Source: Aliicoccus sp041838435
Lineage (GTDB): Bacteria; Bacillota; Bacilli; Staphylococcales; Salinicoccaceae
NCBI GenBank assembly: GCA_041838435.1
Contig: JBGYPO010000058.1
Coordinates: 1-18,470, forward strand
Direction: 5' to 3'
DNA length: 18,470 nucleotides
Positions 6,977 through 14,042 of the stretch are shown piece after piece. Both the position numbers and the translations under genes were made by a program. The notes below the pieces were generated by a model. The model was not told the origin of the DNA. It ran no database searches and saw only the letters and a program-made list of their open reading frames with translations. Numbering within the stretch: position 1 is the first letter of the stretch; each line of letters begins with the position of its first letter.

Positions 6977-8761
6977 TTACATCGTGATGTTTGCAATATG
7001 TGACTCAATTTCCTCTAAAAAATAAGGGCAATAATGTTTCAGTTTGTAACTGCCGACACCTTCGATATACACCATTTCTTCTTTTGAAGCTGGTTTTTTC
7101 TTAGCGAATTCTTTAATTACTTGATCGGTAAATATCATATCTTCATCAACATCATGTTTTTCTGCCAATTCTTTTCTAACATATAGTAACTTCTCATACA
7201 AATCGATGCTCGGGAGTTGATCTGTCGATATATCTACTTTCTCTAATAAATTTTGTTTAAATGGCTCTGTATAAATTTCACGCTTACCGTCAATGAGCAG
7301 ACGTCCCTTTATCAATACATGCAGCACTTCGTCCTCAATATGAACGTAACCTCTATAAATTAACTCATCTAAAATATGATGAATATCACTCGGGATATAG
7401 TCTTGCATCGTGCCATACGTAGCATTCTCATTCAATTTATACTTGTGGATATCTTCGTTACGTTCTCCACGCAGAACTTGAATGACGAGAGATTTGGTTA
7501 ACTTTACGCGCGATGCCATAATTAAAGACAAGACAGATTTTGCTTCTGCTGTCATATCGTAAGTACGCTTTTGACTCAAACAGTTCGAGCAGCGACCACA
7601 TTCCGTCACATACTCATTCGGATTAAAGTACTTCGTCACAAATCCGGTCAAGCATTTATTTGTTTTTTGATACTGCATCATTTTATCGAGCTTTTCACGC
7701 TTATTCTGTTTATGCGCATTTGTCGCATCAGAACGGTCGATAAAGTACTGGTGTAAGTTAATATCCCGGGCACTTGATAATAAGATACATTCACTTGGTT
7801 TGCCGTCACGACCCGCCCGACCAACTTCCTGATAATAACTTTCTATGTCACCAGGTAAATTGTTGTGAATAATGTAGCGAATATCCGGTTTATTTATCCC
7901 CATTCCGAACGCGTTGGTCGCCACAATTAATGGTACTTCGTTGCGAATGAATAATTCCTGATTCTTACCGCGCTCAGCCTTTTTCAAGCCACCGTGATAT
8001 GGAACGTTTTCTACATTATTATCTGCTAAGAAAACTGAGAGTTTCTCCACCTCAGCACGCGTAGCCGCATAGATGATACCCGCTTCCTTAGGACGTGCGA
8101 GCACGTAGTTTAAAATAAATTGATCACGTTGGAATGTTGGATTCACCATTAAATTAAGATTTTCACGTTTTACCGGCCCGTTAAATATATGTTCCTCATT
8201 AATACCAAGAAGTGATGTAATATTCTCCTGCACTTCTTGCGTTGCCGTTGCAGTGACAGCAATAGTCGGCACACCTTCAAACAATTCATAAATCACCGGG
8301 ATAATATTTTGGTAACTTGGTCTAAAGTCATGCCCCCATTTAGAAATACAGTGCGCTTCATCAAAAGCAATAAGGTTAATCTCTAAACGCTTGATGTAAC
8401 CTTGAAACTCAGGCGTAACCAAGCGTTCCGGTGAGACATATAAAAATTTATAATGCCCATCAAGAAGTTCGCGTTCAGTCGTCGCGATTTCTTTTTGAGA
8501 GAGTGTCGAGTTCAAATAAACAGCAGGAATTCCTCTGTTTATCAATTCTTCAACCTGATCATGCATCAGCGCAATAAGCGGAGAGATAACTAAAGTGAGT
8601 CCATCCTGCATCAAAGTTGGTATTTGATAACAAATAGACTTACCCGATCCTGTTGGTAAGACACCCAATGTATTATGTTGTGACATCACAGACTCGATAA
8701 TTTCACGTTGCTGTGGTCTAAATGATTTATAACCAAAAAATTTCTCTAAAGTATATTCCAT
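6977..8761 (-). CDS. recQ: ATP-dependent DNA helicase RecQ
   Basis: A 3'-5' DNA helicase acting in recombination and fork repair. The start ATG at 8761 gives 594 residues. An in-frame GTG two codons earlier (8765-8767) is less likely, because the GGATGG ribosome site is 9 nt from the ATG but only 3 nt from the GTG. In the longer numbering the Walker A motif is LPTGSGKS (37-44), the DEAH box FDEAHCISKWGHDFRP (135-150), motif V ATNAFGMGINKPD (283-295) and motif VI QEVGRAGRDG (313-322). The RecQ zinc site is Cys372, Cys390, Cys393, Cys396. A winged-helix region and an HRDC domain (about 518-590) finish the protein. Domain set and length are normal for RecQ. Confidence 0.94.
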   Translation of the reverse strand: MEYTLEKFFGYKSFRPQQREIIESVMSQHNTLGVLPTGSGKSICYQIPTLMQDGLTLVISPLIALMHDQVEELINRGIPAVYLNSTLSQKEIATTERELLDGHYKFLYVSPERLVTPEFQGYIKRLEINLIAFDEAHCISKWGHDFRPSYQNIIPVIYELFEGVPTIAVTATATQEVQENITSLLGINEEHIFNGPVKRENLNLMVNPTFQRDQFILNYVLARPKEAGIIYAATRAEVEKLSVFLADNNVENVPYHGGLKKAERGKNQELFIRNEVPLIVATNAFGMGINKPDIRYIIHNNLPGDIESYYQEVGRAGRDGKPSECILLSSARDINLHQYFIDRSDATNAHKQNKREKLDKMMQYQKTNKCLTGFVTKYFNPNEYVTECGRCSNCLSQKRTYDMTAEAKSVLSLIMASRVKLTKSLVIQVLRGERNEDIHKYKLNENATYGTMQDYIPSDIHHILDELIYRGYVHIEDEVLHVLIKGRLLIDGKREIYTEPFKQNLLEKVDISTDQLPSIDLYEKLLYVRKELAEKHDVDEDMIFTDQVIKEFAKKKPASKEEMVYIEGVGSYKLKHYCPYFLEEIESHIANITM

Positions 8762-8792
8762 AGTCACTAACCATCCAAATTAATATTTATAT

Positions 8793-8798
8793 ATTATA
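8793..8798 (-). promoter_or_regulatory. Probable -10 element of recQ
   Basis: A perfect TATAAT on the minus strand lies 31 bp before the recQ start. The hexamer at -35 spacing (TATAAA) is poor, so only the -10 is supported. Confidence 0.45.
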
Positions 8799-8889
8799 CA
8801 CTTTTTTCGCGATGATTTATAGATTATTGATTATAATTTTTCGGAAGTCGAAATTTTGGTGGAGTTTTTGGTGTGTATGGGAGTAAATG

Positions 8890-9110
8890 AAGTCAGCGAG
8901 CGTTCTCGTGAAGCTGATAACCGTCAGATCGAGTCAGCGAGCGACATCGTTGAGCTGATAACCACCATATCGAGTCAGCGAGCGTCGTCGTTGAGCTGAT
9001 AACCACCATATCGAGTCAGCGAGCGTCGTCGTTGAGCTGATAACCGCCCTATCGAGTCAGCGAGCGTTCTCGTGAAGTGACAGCTAGAAGATAACCCGCC
9101 TATCTTCTAG
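8890..9110. repeat. Tandem 41-bp repeat array ending in a long hairpin
   Basis: This fills most of the 416-bp gap between recQ and the pxpC-like gene. Four contiguous 41-bp units start at 8890, 8931, 8972 and 9013; a fifth partial unit starts at 9054. Every unit begins (G/A)AGTCAGCGAGCG, and the four full units also share GCTGATAACC. Units 2-4 are nearly identical; units 1 and 5 share a different inner segment (GCGTTCTCGTGAAG). Each unit can fold, since TCAGC and GCTGA are complementary. The array ends in a perfect 10-bp hairpin, CTAGAAGATA (9084-9093) with its complement at 9101-9110, whose GATAACC...TATC core echoes the unit. There are no unique spacers, and 41 is not divisible by 3, so coding is unlikely. 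Bases 8799-8889 hold nothing else I recognise. Confidence 0.9.
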
Positions 9111-9143
9111 GTGTGAAGCGACAAACATAAAATCCCTAACAAA

Positions 9144-9174
9144 CAAAAAAAGAACCCACAATTAAGTAGGTTCT
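9144..9174 (-). terminator. Terminator of the pab operon
   Basis: AGAACC (9151-9156) pairs with GGTTCT (9169-9174); two more pairs form inside past one mismatch. TTTTTTT follows on the minus strand. It starts 9 bp after the stop of the pxpC-like gene. Confidence 0.8.
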
Positions 9175-9183
9175 GCTCATAAA

Positions 9184-10125
9184 CTAAAGTTTTTCTTTTA
9201 CCAATTCTTTTGATAATTTGTAGTTAATTGCTTTAAACAAACTTTGCATCCACAGGTGATGCGCGTATAGATTCGCATGTGCATCTTCAACCTCGATACA
9301 CTTAAACTGAATATGTGATCCCGGTCGCTTTTGTGCAAGTTTGTGCATATGGTAACTTGGAATCGTACCGATGTGTGGTGCTGTTGTCGGATGATCAAAG
9401 TCGTTAAGGGTTATTACTGGCTGGTTCTCTGCAGCATAGACGCCACCGAGTACACCGTGTGTCTCAATATCGTCATCAGGCAGATCTATGTTATCACCTT
9501 TTAAATATACCGAGACTCTATTCTTCTCTTTCATGACAGTGTACATACCACGCTCTAAGTTCGCGTAAACCTCAGGCGAGATGCCCGGCACTCTAACAAT
9601 ATGGAACACGTCCGGAATATAAACTTCAACTAGTGCGTAGTAATCGACACCCCAGTTAACAGTATTGTTCTGACGTAATATATTAAACAATTCATGATGT
9701 TGTGGTGTATACTCTCGTTTCATCAATAGCTCATCACCTGAAGAAAGCACATTCGTTTTCTCAGTTTCTACACCACCAGCTACAGCCATGTATAGACGGT
9801 TCCCACGTTTTTGAGAATCGAATTTAACAGTATCACCTTTATCGAATAGGTAAATACGGTTTGTATCAATCGTGCGGCTGTTTGTTGTACCTGAAAAATC
9901 AGCGCCTGAGAATGCAACAATCGTCGGTTCAGTAAATTTTATGACCGCTGGTTGCACTGTCATTTCAAGTGTCAGCGCATCTGGCGGGTTGCCCACTAAC
10001 TGGTTGACCATTTGAAACGCCAGGCGATCACATGCACCATTGTACACAAACTGTTCGTCGCTCTCCTTTTTATTCAGTGACTGCAGTATCGTCAAAAGTC
10101 CACTATTTTCAATAATTACACTCAA
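9184..10125 (-). CDS. Divergent PxpC (5-oxoprolinase subunit C / KipA, AHS2 family) protein
   Basis: A 313-residue protein related to the biotin-dependent-carboxylase-like domain of PxpC/KipA. In PxpABC this subunit helps open 5-oxoproline using ATP. Family stretches are LVGNPPDALTLEMTVQPAVIKF (written in part: LVGNPPDALTLEM, near residues 43-55), IVAFSGADF (about 69-77), GNRLYMAVAGG (about 107-117) and LAQKRPGSHIQF near the end. Other hallmarks are eroded. The N-terminal LQDLGR-like segment reads LQSLNKK, the arginine/serine-rich loop after the GG is missing, and the GQPI...GGYP region reads ENQPVITLNDFDHPTTAPHIG. The start is TTG at 10123-10125, overlapping the previous stop (TTGA). Last gene of the pab operon. 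Enzymatic function is doubtful. Confidence 0.72.
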   Translation of the reverse strand: MSVIIENSGLLTILQSLNKKESDEQFVYNGACDRLAFQMVNQLVGNPPDALTLEMTVQPAVIKFTEPTIVAFSGADFSGTTNSRTIDTNRIYLFDKGDTVKFDSQKRGNRLYMAVAGGVETEKTNVLSSGDELLMKREYTPQHHELFNILRQNNTVNWGVDYYALVEVYIPDVFHIVRVPGISPEVYANLERGMYTVMKEKNRVSVYLKGDNIDLPDDDIETHGVLGGVYAAENQPVITLNDFDHPTTAPHIGTIPSYHMHKLAQKRPGSHIQFKCIEVEDAHANLYAHHLWMQSLFKAINYKLSKELVKEKL

Positions 10126-10379
10126 GCTTCAACACCCACTTCTGATAAAAATGCGCGCACGTCTGCAATTGCGATTTCAGATGGTTCTATCGTATCGTGA
10201 TCCACCATGATTTCAATCGGCAGATAGGTAAACGTAATATCATGTTTCGCGGTATTTATCTCTGTTAAAAACTTAGATTCATAACCTTTAAAAATTTCTT
10301 TTAATTGATTTTGCTTGTCATCATCAAGCGCAACCTCTGAAATATATGTAATGTAGCAATCTCCGTTTGCATAAATCAT
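10122..10379 (-). CDS. Small protein resembling the isolated N-terminal domain of PxpB/KipI
   Basis: An 85-residue cytosolic protein without signal or membrane segment. Its pattern, NGDCYITYISEVALD then a helix (DKQNQLKEIFKGYESKFL), a short linker and a beta strand DITFTYLP, followed by a last helix IADVRAFLSEV, resembles the roughly 80-residue N-terminal domain of PxpB. The C-terminal cyclophilin-like domain of that family (total about 220-240 residues) is absent, and the next gene begins at once. Order and overlap match normal pxpB-pxpC pairs, which strengthens the match. ATG start with AGGTGA about 6 nt upstream; 8 bp after the previous gene. The assignment rests on pattern and context only. 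Confidence 0.6.
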   Translation of the reverse strand: MIYANGDCYITYISEVALDDDKQNQLKEIFKGYESKFLTEINTAKHDITFTYLPIEIMVDHDTIEPSEIAIADVRAFLSEVGVEA

Positions 10380-10387
10380 AGCTTCAC

Positions 10388-10597
10388 CTAATCTCTATAG
10401 AAAAATTCAAGTTGTGATGTGACAAATTCTACTAGATTCCCCATGATAAAATTCACGATGAATATCGACGTGATGACGCCAGCAAAAGTAAATAATATTG
10501 CGAGTATTCTAATATTGTTTTCAATTAGATAGTTTACAACAAAATGTGTAAACAAAATAATTCCCGTAAGTAAGAGAATCAATAGTAATGTAATCAT
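10388..10597 (-). CDS. Small two-helix membrane protein
   Basis: A 69-residue protein with two hydrophobic segments (about residues 2-24 and 31-54) joined by the polar turn ENNIR, and a short tail (QLEFFYRD). ATG start with AGGTGA 5 nt upstream; the TGA stop of pabBC is inside that ribosome site, so translation is coupled. Sits between the pab and pxp-like genes of one operon. I do not recognise the family, and no function is proposed beyond membrane location. Confidence 0.7.
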   Translation of the reverse strand: MITLLLILLLTGIILFTHFVVNYLIENNIRILAILFTFAGVITSIFIVNFIMGNLVEFVTSQLEFFYRD

Positions 10598-10605
10598 GTT
10601 TCACC

Positions 10606-12300
10606 TCATATTTCAAACTTCACTAACGTCCATTCTCTAACGCTGTTTATCATGTATACCTCGAGAATACCACGCTTATACTTATTTAAAAACTCATCTA
10701 ATAAATATACGCGCTCGCTAACCGTACCCATTGCTAAAAGTTCACGCCGCATCACACCATTTAATAAGCCCACCTCAGCAGGTGGTGTGAAGAAACGACC
10801 CGCTTCTTTAACAACAAGGTTACCGATGTTGAATTCTGTCAGTTCATTGTTTCTATTATAGTATAAGTTTAACGCAAGTTCATCTATTAACTGATAGTGA
10901 TGTCGCACAGTTGTCTTATGCGATAAAAAACGTGATGCCGCACGGATTGGTTGATGATGTATCGCGCTTATCATCTCTTTTTCGGGGTTGATTGATTCGT
11001 GCGTTAATTCAATTGTTCCATCCGAACTGAGCAATGCGCGTAGCTTATATATAGCATTATCTAAATGCGCGGTCACATATGACTCAATCTGTGCTTGAGC
11101 CGCTCTTTTATCGATAGGATAATCAAACGTATCCGCACTGTTCACGAGACGTTCCAAATGTAAGTCGAAGCGCTTAATTTCTTGATGCTCCACACGCATC
11201 GATTCTATTAAGCTGACATAACCGTGATTTAAAAATGATGTCTTCGCAACAAACTCTTCGTATTCATCAGAAGGATTAGAGTCATATGTAATACCTGCAC
11301 CTGCACCATATACAGCGTGCTCACCCTGAATGTACATTGTACGAATCGGAACATTAAATACCCACGCATCAGGCGAAAGCATCAGACCAATTGTGCCACA
11401 GTAATATTGACGCGGCGTTGATTCTAACGTGTCAATAATTTGCATCGTGCTGAGTTTCGGTGCACCTGTAATTGAACCACAAGGGAACAGCCCATCCATA
11501 ATAGTATTGAGCGAAATGTCAGGTTTTAATTCTGCCTCCACGGTTGAAGTCATTTGATACACCGTTGCGTATGTTTCAATTGTAAAGAGTTCTGGACATC
11601 TCACAGAACCGGGCATTGCGATTTTTGATAAATCATTTCTTAATAGGTCAACAATCATAACATTTTCTGCACGGTCTTTTTTAGAGTGCTTTAAAAATTC
11701 GTAACTCGCCTTATCACGTGCTGAATCTTGAAAGCGCTTCGATGTGCCTTTCATCGGTTTCGTGCGAATGGTTTCACCATCTCGTTCAAAAAACAATTCA
11801 GGTGAACAACTAATTATCTTTTCGTCTTCGTGCTCTATATAGAAGGCATAGTCCCCATTGTTTTGATGCATCAACTGTAAAAACAAAGTGTGCCCATCTC
11901 CTGAGAACTCACCGGTAAGCCTGGCCGTATAATTCACTTGATATGTGTGACCATCTCTAATGAAATCTCGAATTTTCTCCACATTATCTTCAATTGTTGT
12001 CCGGTCTTCCACAAATTGAAGCGGTGTCAGCTTGTAGCTCGCAGCCTCTTCCTGAAAGGATTCTCGATCTGCTTGCATGCTAAAAATACCTATCATGAAC
12101 GGCGCATCATCATTACCGAGCACTTTGTTGCTTTCATACGAGATAGCCGGTACACAGTAGTGCCCTGCCTTCAGAGCTGCTTCCGCGATATCAAATGCCT
12201 CTTCTAATGAATGTGTCTTGTGCGTCAATACTTCTCTTGGATTGATAAAGTAGTAATCATTGACAGTACCATTCACTTTTACTTTTGCATGGACTCTCAT
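10606..12300 (-). CDS. pabB: Fused aminodeoxychorismate synthase component I and aminodeoxychorismate lyase (PabB-PabC)
   Basis: A 564-residue bifunctional enzyme making p-aminobenzoate for folate. Residues 1 to about 355 are the chorismate-binding domain, which with PabA turns chorismate and glutamine into aminodeoxychorismate. Motifs include TYQVNYTARL (119-128), KPMKGTSKR with the PabB-type nucleophile Lys184 (anthranilate synthases carry Ala here), VDLLRNDLSKI (217-227), CGSITGAPK (274-282) and EYEEF (346-350). Residues from about 360 to 564 are a class IV PLP fold, the lyase, with the probable Schiff-base lysine Lys462 in SHKTTVRHHY, and NELTEFNIGNLVV (485-497). The start ATG overlaps the pabA stop by 4 bp (ATGA), with GAAAGGAAGG upstream. 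The fusion is usual in staphylococci. Confidence 0.92.
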   Translation of the reverse strand: MRVHAKVKVNGTVNDYYFINPREVLTHKTHSLEEAFDIAEAALKAGHYCVPAISYESNKVLGNDDAPFMIGIFSMQADRESFQEEAASYKLTPLQFVEDRTTIEDNVEKIRDFIRDGHTYQVNYTARLTGEFSGDGHTLFLQLMHQNNGDYAFYIEHEDEKIISCSPELFFERDGETIRTKPMKGTSKRFQDSARDKASYEFLKHSKKDRAENVMIVDLLRNDLSKIAMPGSVRCPELFTIETYATVYQMTSTVEAELKPDISLNTIMDGLFPCGSITGAPKLSTMQIIDTLESTPRQYYCGTIGLMLSPDAWVFNVPIRTMYIQGEHAVYGAGAGITYDSNPSDEYEEFVAKTSFLNHGYVSLIESMRVEHQEIKRFDLHLERLVNSADTFDYPIDKRAAQAQIESYVTAHLDNAIYKLRALLSSDGTIELTHESINPEKEMISAIHHQPIRAASRFLSHKTTVRHHYQLIDELALNLYYNRNNELTEFNIGNLVVKEAGRFFTPPAEVGLLNGVMRRELLAMGTVSERVYLLDEFLNKYKRGILEVYMINSVREWTLVKFEI

Positions 12301-12872
12301 GATAACCTTCCTTTCACTATATCCGTAAATGCGCGTAATTGTTCGAGACCATGTTCACTCAATATCGCCTCAGGATGATATTGAAGCCCATAGATAGGCA
12401 ACGTTTTGTGATGGATTGCCATGATAACACCGTCTTCAGCCGTCGCACTGACTTCAAATATATCATTTTCTCCTACTGTAACTAATGAATGATAGCGTGT
12501 CACATTGAACGGCGAACTTAATCCGGCAAATAAATGAGTGGATGCATGATGCACTGTATATACATGACCATGAATTGGCCTGTTGCCGTGTGTCACACAA
12601 CCACCTGACATATGCCAAAGCATTTGATGTCCAAGGCAAATACCAAGAATTGGACATGTTGTGAAGTATGACTCAACAAAATCAATCGTGTCTGTTCTAT
12701 CTTCAGGATGCGATGGACCCGGAGAAATAACAATCGCATCAAACACACCATTATATGTCGATAATTCATGCGGCATGACAACTTCTACTTCTACGGAATC
12801 AAGCTGCTCTAGATAATGAATAATATTATATGTAAACGAATCGTAGTTATCGATCATTAAAATTTTAGGCAT
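12297..12872 (-). CDS. pabA: Aminodeoxychorismate synthase glutamine amidotransferase (PabA/TrpG type)
   Basis: A 191-residue class I glutamine amidotransferase that supplies ammonia to PabB. The catalytic triad is Cys79 (GICLGHQ) with His166 and Glu168 (YHPEAI). The N-terminus MPKILMIDNYDSFTYN is the family signature, and the oxyanion-loop motif is SPGPSHPED (50-58). I start at 12872, where GAGG lies 8 nt upstream. A reading from 12989 would add 39 residues unlike the family and has no ribosome site. First gene of the pab operon; the stop overlaps pabBC by 4 bp. With no trp genes nearby and a PabB-type partner, p-aminobenzoate rather than tryptophan is the likely product route. Confidence 0.92.
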   Translation of the reverse strand: MPKILMIDNYDSFTYNIIHYLEQLDSVEVEVVMPHELSTYNGVFDAIVISPGPSHPEDRTDTIDFVESYFTTCPILGICLGHQMLWHMSGGCVTHGNRPIHGHVYTVHHASTHLFAGLSSPFNVTRYHSLVTVGENDIFEVSATAEDGVIMAIHHKTLPIYGLQYHPEAILSEHGLEQLRAFTDIVKGRLS

Positions 12873-12905
12873 ATATTTTTCCTCAAGTTCATCTATATTA
12901 CTTTC

Positions 12906-12911
12906 ATTATA
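12906..12911 (-). promoter_or_regulatory. Probable -10 element of the pab operon
   Basis: A perfect TATAAT on the minus strand 33 bp before the pabA start. No convincing -35 lies at the proper distance, so this is tentative. Confidence 0.35.
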
Positions 12912-12979
12912 AATAAAGCTGTACGTGAATGATACTATTCTTTCCCGTTCACAAATTTGCCTAACTTTTATGAAATAAT

Positions 12980-13004
12980 GTTTATGCATATATACATTGG
13001 GTAT
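12980..13004 (+). promoter_or_regulatory. Sigma-B type promoter of the GlsB/YeaQ gene
   Basis: GTTTAT (12980-12985), a 13-bp spacer and GGGTAT (12999-13004). This matches the Bacillales sigma-B consensus GTTTAA-N12-15-GGGTAT with one mismatch and correct spacing. The gene begins 38 bp further on. Confidence 0.75.
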
Positions 13005-13042
13005 TTATTAATATACGAAAAGTAGAGAGGGGATTTTACAAA

Positions 13043-13303
13043 ATGGGTTGGATTATTACATTAGTTGTCGGTGGTATTATAGGTTGGTTAGCAGGTGCAA
13101 TATTAGGTAAAGATGTACCATTTGGTATTATCGGTAATATCATTGCAGGTTTAATCGGTGCTTCTATCGGTAATTCTCTAGGCTTAGATATTGGTCCTGA
13201 AGTCGGTGGAGTAAGTATCGTTGGTGGTATTCTAGGTGCAATTATCCTGATACTCATCGTTTCATTTATTATGAAAGCTATCGGCGGTAACAGACGCGCA
13301 TAG
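13043..13303 (+). CDS. GlsB/YeaQ/YmgE (transglycosylase-associated) family membrane protein
   Basis: An 86-residue glycine-rich membrane protein with three hydrophobic helices (about residues 3-20, 25-45 and 57-78) and a short basic tail (KAIGGNRRA). The GWxxGxxxGK pattern (GWLAGAILGK, residues 14-23) and repeated GxxxG spacing are typical of the family. ATG start with GAGGGG 10 nt upstream. It is the only plus-strand gene in the window, transcribed away from pabA. The sigma-B promoter fits a general-stress role, common for this family in Gram-positives. The molecular function is unknown; the old name transglycosylase-associated is not evidence of enzyme activity. Confidence 0.85.
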   Translation: MGWIITLVVGGIIGWLAGAILGKDVPFGIIGNIIAGLIGASIGNSLGLDIGPEVGGVSIVGGILGAIILILIVSFIMKAIGGNRRA

Positions 13304-13330
13304 TTTTATATATTCCAGATTATAAAAAAA

Positions 13331-13354
13331 AGCGTATGGAAATATCCATACGCT
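13331..13354. terminator. Bidirectional terminator between convergent genes
   Basis: A perfect 9-bp stem, AGCGTATGG (13331-13339) and its complement (13346-13354), with loop AAATAT. Eight A precede and TTTT follows on the plus strand, so it can stop transcription from both sides. The stop codon of the minus-strand gene begins 1 bp beyond the stem. Confidence 0.88.
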
Positions 13355-13355
13355 T

Positions 13356-13635
13356 TTAATTATGCTCTTTATCTTCAATTAACCAGCGGTCTTTCTTTGT
13401 TGAAATTTCATCGCGTAACTTTCTATCTGACTTAATTTTTTCAAGCTCTAATTCCATATGTTTATTCTCAAGCATAAAGTTTTCTTGTTTTAACTTTTCC
13501 AGCTGTTGTTCTTCTTTCACGTTTTTTAAATGTCGTTTACTGTCACTTGCATCAAATGAACGCTTGATTGCGTAGAGTGGAATTCCGAGTGACATAACAA
13601 CGGCAAAAAAAACCAATAACCAGTTCAAAGTCCAT
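13356..13635 (-). pseudogene. Membrane-anchored coiled-coil protein, frameshifted at a T8 run
   Basis: The ATG at 13633-13635 has AGAGGG 7 nt upstream and lies 3 bp after the upstream gene's stop. Read as is, it gives MDFELVIGFFCRCYV... and stops at about codon 28. The long open frame (...AVVMSLGIPLYAIKRSF to RWLIEDKEHN, ending 13356) has no ribosome site of its own. Both are joined if one T is removed from the minus-strand run of eight T (13605-13612): the result, MDFELVIGFFAVVMSLGIPL onward, is a 93-residue protein collinear with its upstream neighbour. Features are one N-terminal helix, a charged coiled coil (LEKLKQENFMLENKHMELEL) and a C-terminal RWLIED motif. It may be a phase-variable gene, a true pseudogene or a sequencing error. 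An unshifted protein from a TTG at residue 34 of the open frame has poor SD spacing. Confidence 0.75.
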
Positions 13636-13638
13636 GTG

Positions 13639-13965
13639 CTATCCCTCTTTTTCTTTATCAGATTTTTCATCTTTAGATTCGATTTTTTCATTAAGCCGGT
13701 CTTTTTCTTCGATGAGCCAACGACCACCGCCTGCAGTCGATTCTAAACGTTTTCGTTCTTCACGTATACGTTCCAGTTCTTGTCGCATTGATTCGTTCTC
13801 CAACAAGTAATTTTCTTGCTTTATTTCCTCTAGCCTGCGTTCTTCATGCATTTTTTTATATTCTAACTTTTGTTTACTATCTCTAATATGCACATACATT
13901 CCACCGATAGTACCAATAATTGCCGGTGTCATGACTACAAGTACTATATAAAAAATAAATTCCAT
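13639..13965 (-). CDS. Membrane-anchored coiled-coil protein, PspB-like architecture
   Basis: A 108-residue protein; start ATG at 13965 with AGAGGTG about 5 nt upstream (a longer reading to 14004 adds 13 residues without support). Residues 2-25 are a transmembrane helix (MEFIFYIVLVVMTPAIIGTI at the start). The rest is cytoplasmic, dominated by a coiled coil from about residue 30 to 80 (RRLEEIKQENYLLENESM). Then comes GGGRWLIEEKD and a very charged tail (EKIESKDEKSDKEKEG). The helix, heptads and near-terminal Trp recall phage-shock protein PspB in layout only; I see no clear homology. The downstream gene is a paralogue in tandem (shared KQEN-LEN and RWLIE motifs). Function unknown. Confidence 0.75.
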   Translation of the reverse strand: MEFIFYIVLVVMTPAIIGTIGGMYVHIRDSKQKLEYKKMHEERRLEEIKQENYLLENESMRQELERIREERKRLESTAGGGRWLIEEKDRLNEKIESKDEKSDKEKEG

Positions 13966-13986
13966 AGCTACACCTCTCATCTGTCT

Positions 13987-13992
13987 ATTATA
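13987..13992 (-). promoter_or_regulatory. Probable -10 element of the coiled-coil gene pair
   Basis: A perfect TATAAT on the minus strand lies 21 bp before the upstream coiled-coil gene and just past the terminator of the CNNM gene. The -35 region is T-rich and unconvincing. Confidence 0.45.
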
Positions 13993-14009
13993 CATAAAAA
14001 TCATACAAA

Positions 14010-14039
14010 AAAAGATACTACTTTTCAGCAGTATCTTTT
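14010..14039 (-). terminator. Terminator of the CNNM/CorC-type gene
   Basis: A 10-bp perfect stem AAAAGATACT (14010-14019) and its complement (14030-14039) with a 10-nt loop. TTTT continues on the minus strand. It begins 3 bp after the stop codon. Confidence 0.88.
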
Positions 14040-14042
14040 AGA

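Noticed and set aside
8888..8959. Short plus-strand reading frame starting ATG AAG TCA within the repeats
   Set aside because: Only 23 codons, no ribosome site, and the 41-bp unit shifts frame at each copy, so it is not a coding repeat.
8890..9081. CRISPR-like array
   Set aside because: The 41-bp units are contiguous with no unique spacers, the units differ internally, and there are no cas genes nearby.
12873..12989. N-terminal extension of PabA
   Set aside because: The extra 39 residues are unlike the family and lack a ribosome site, while the ATG at 12872 has GAGG at good spacing.
13036..13257. Minus-strand reading frame opposite the GlsB-type gene
   Set aside because: It is proline/isoleucine-rich antisense of the glycine/valine-rich gene; the plus-strand gene has promoter, ribosome site and family match.
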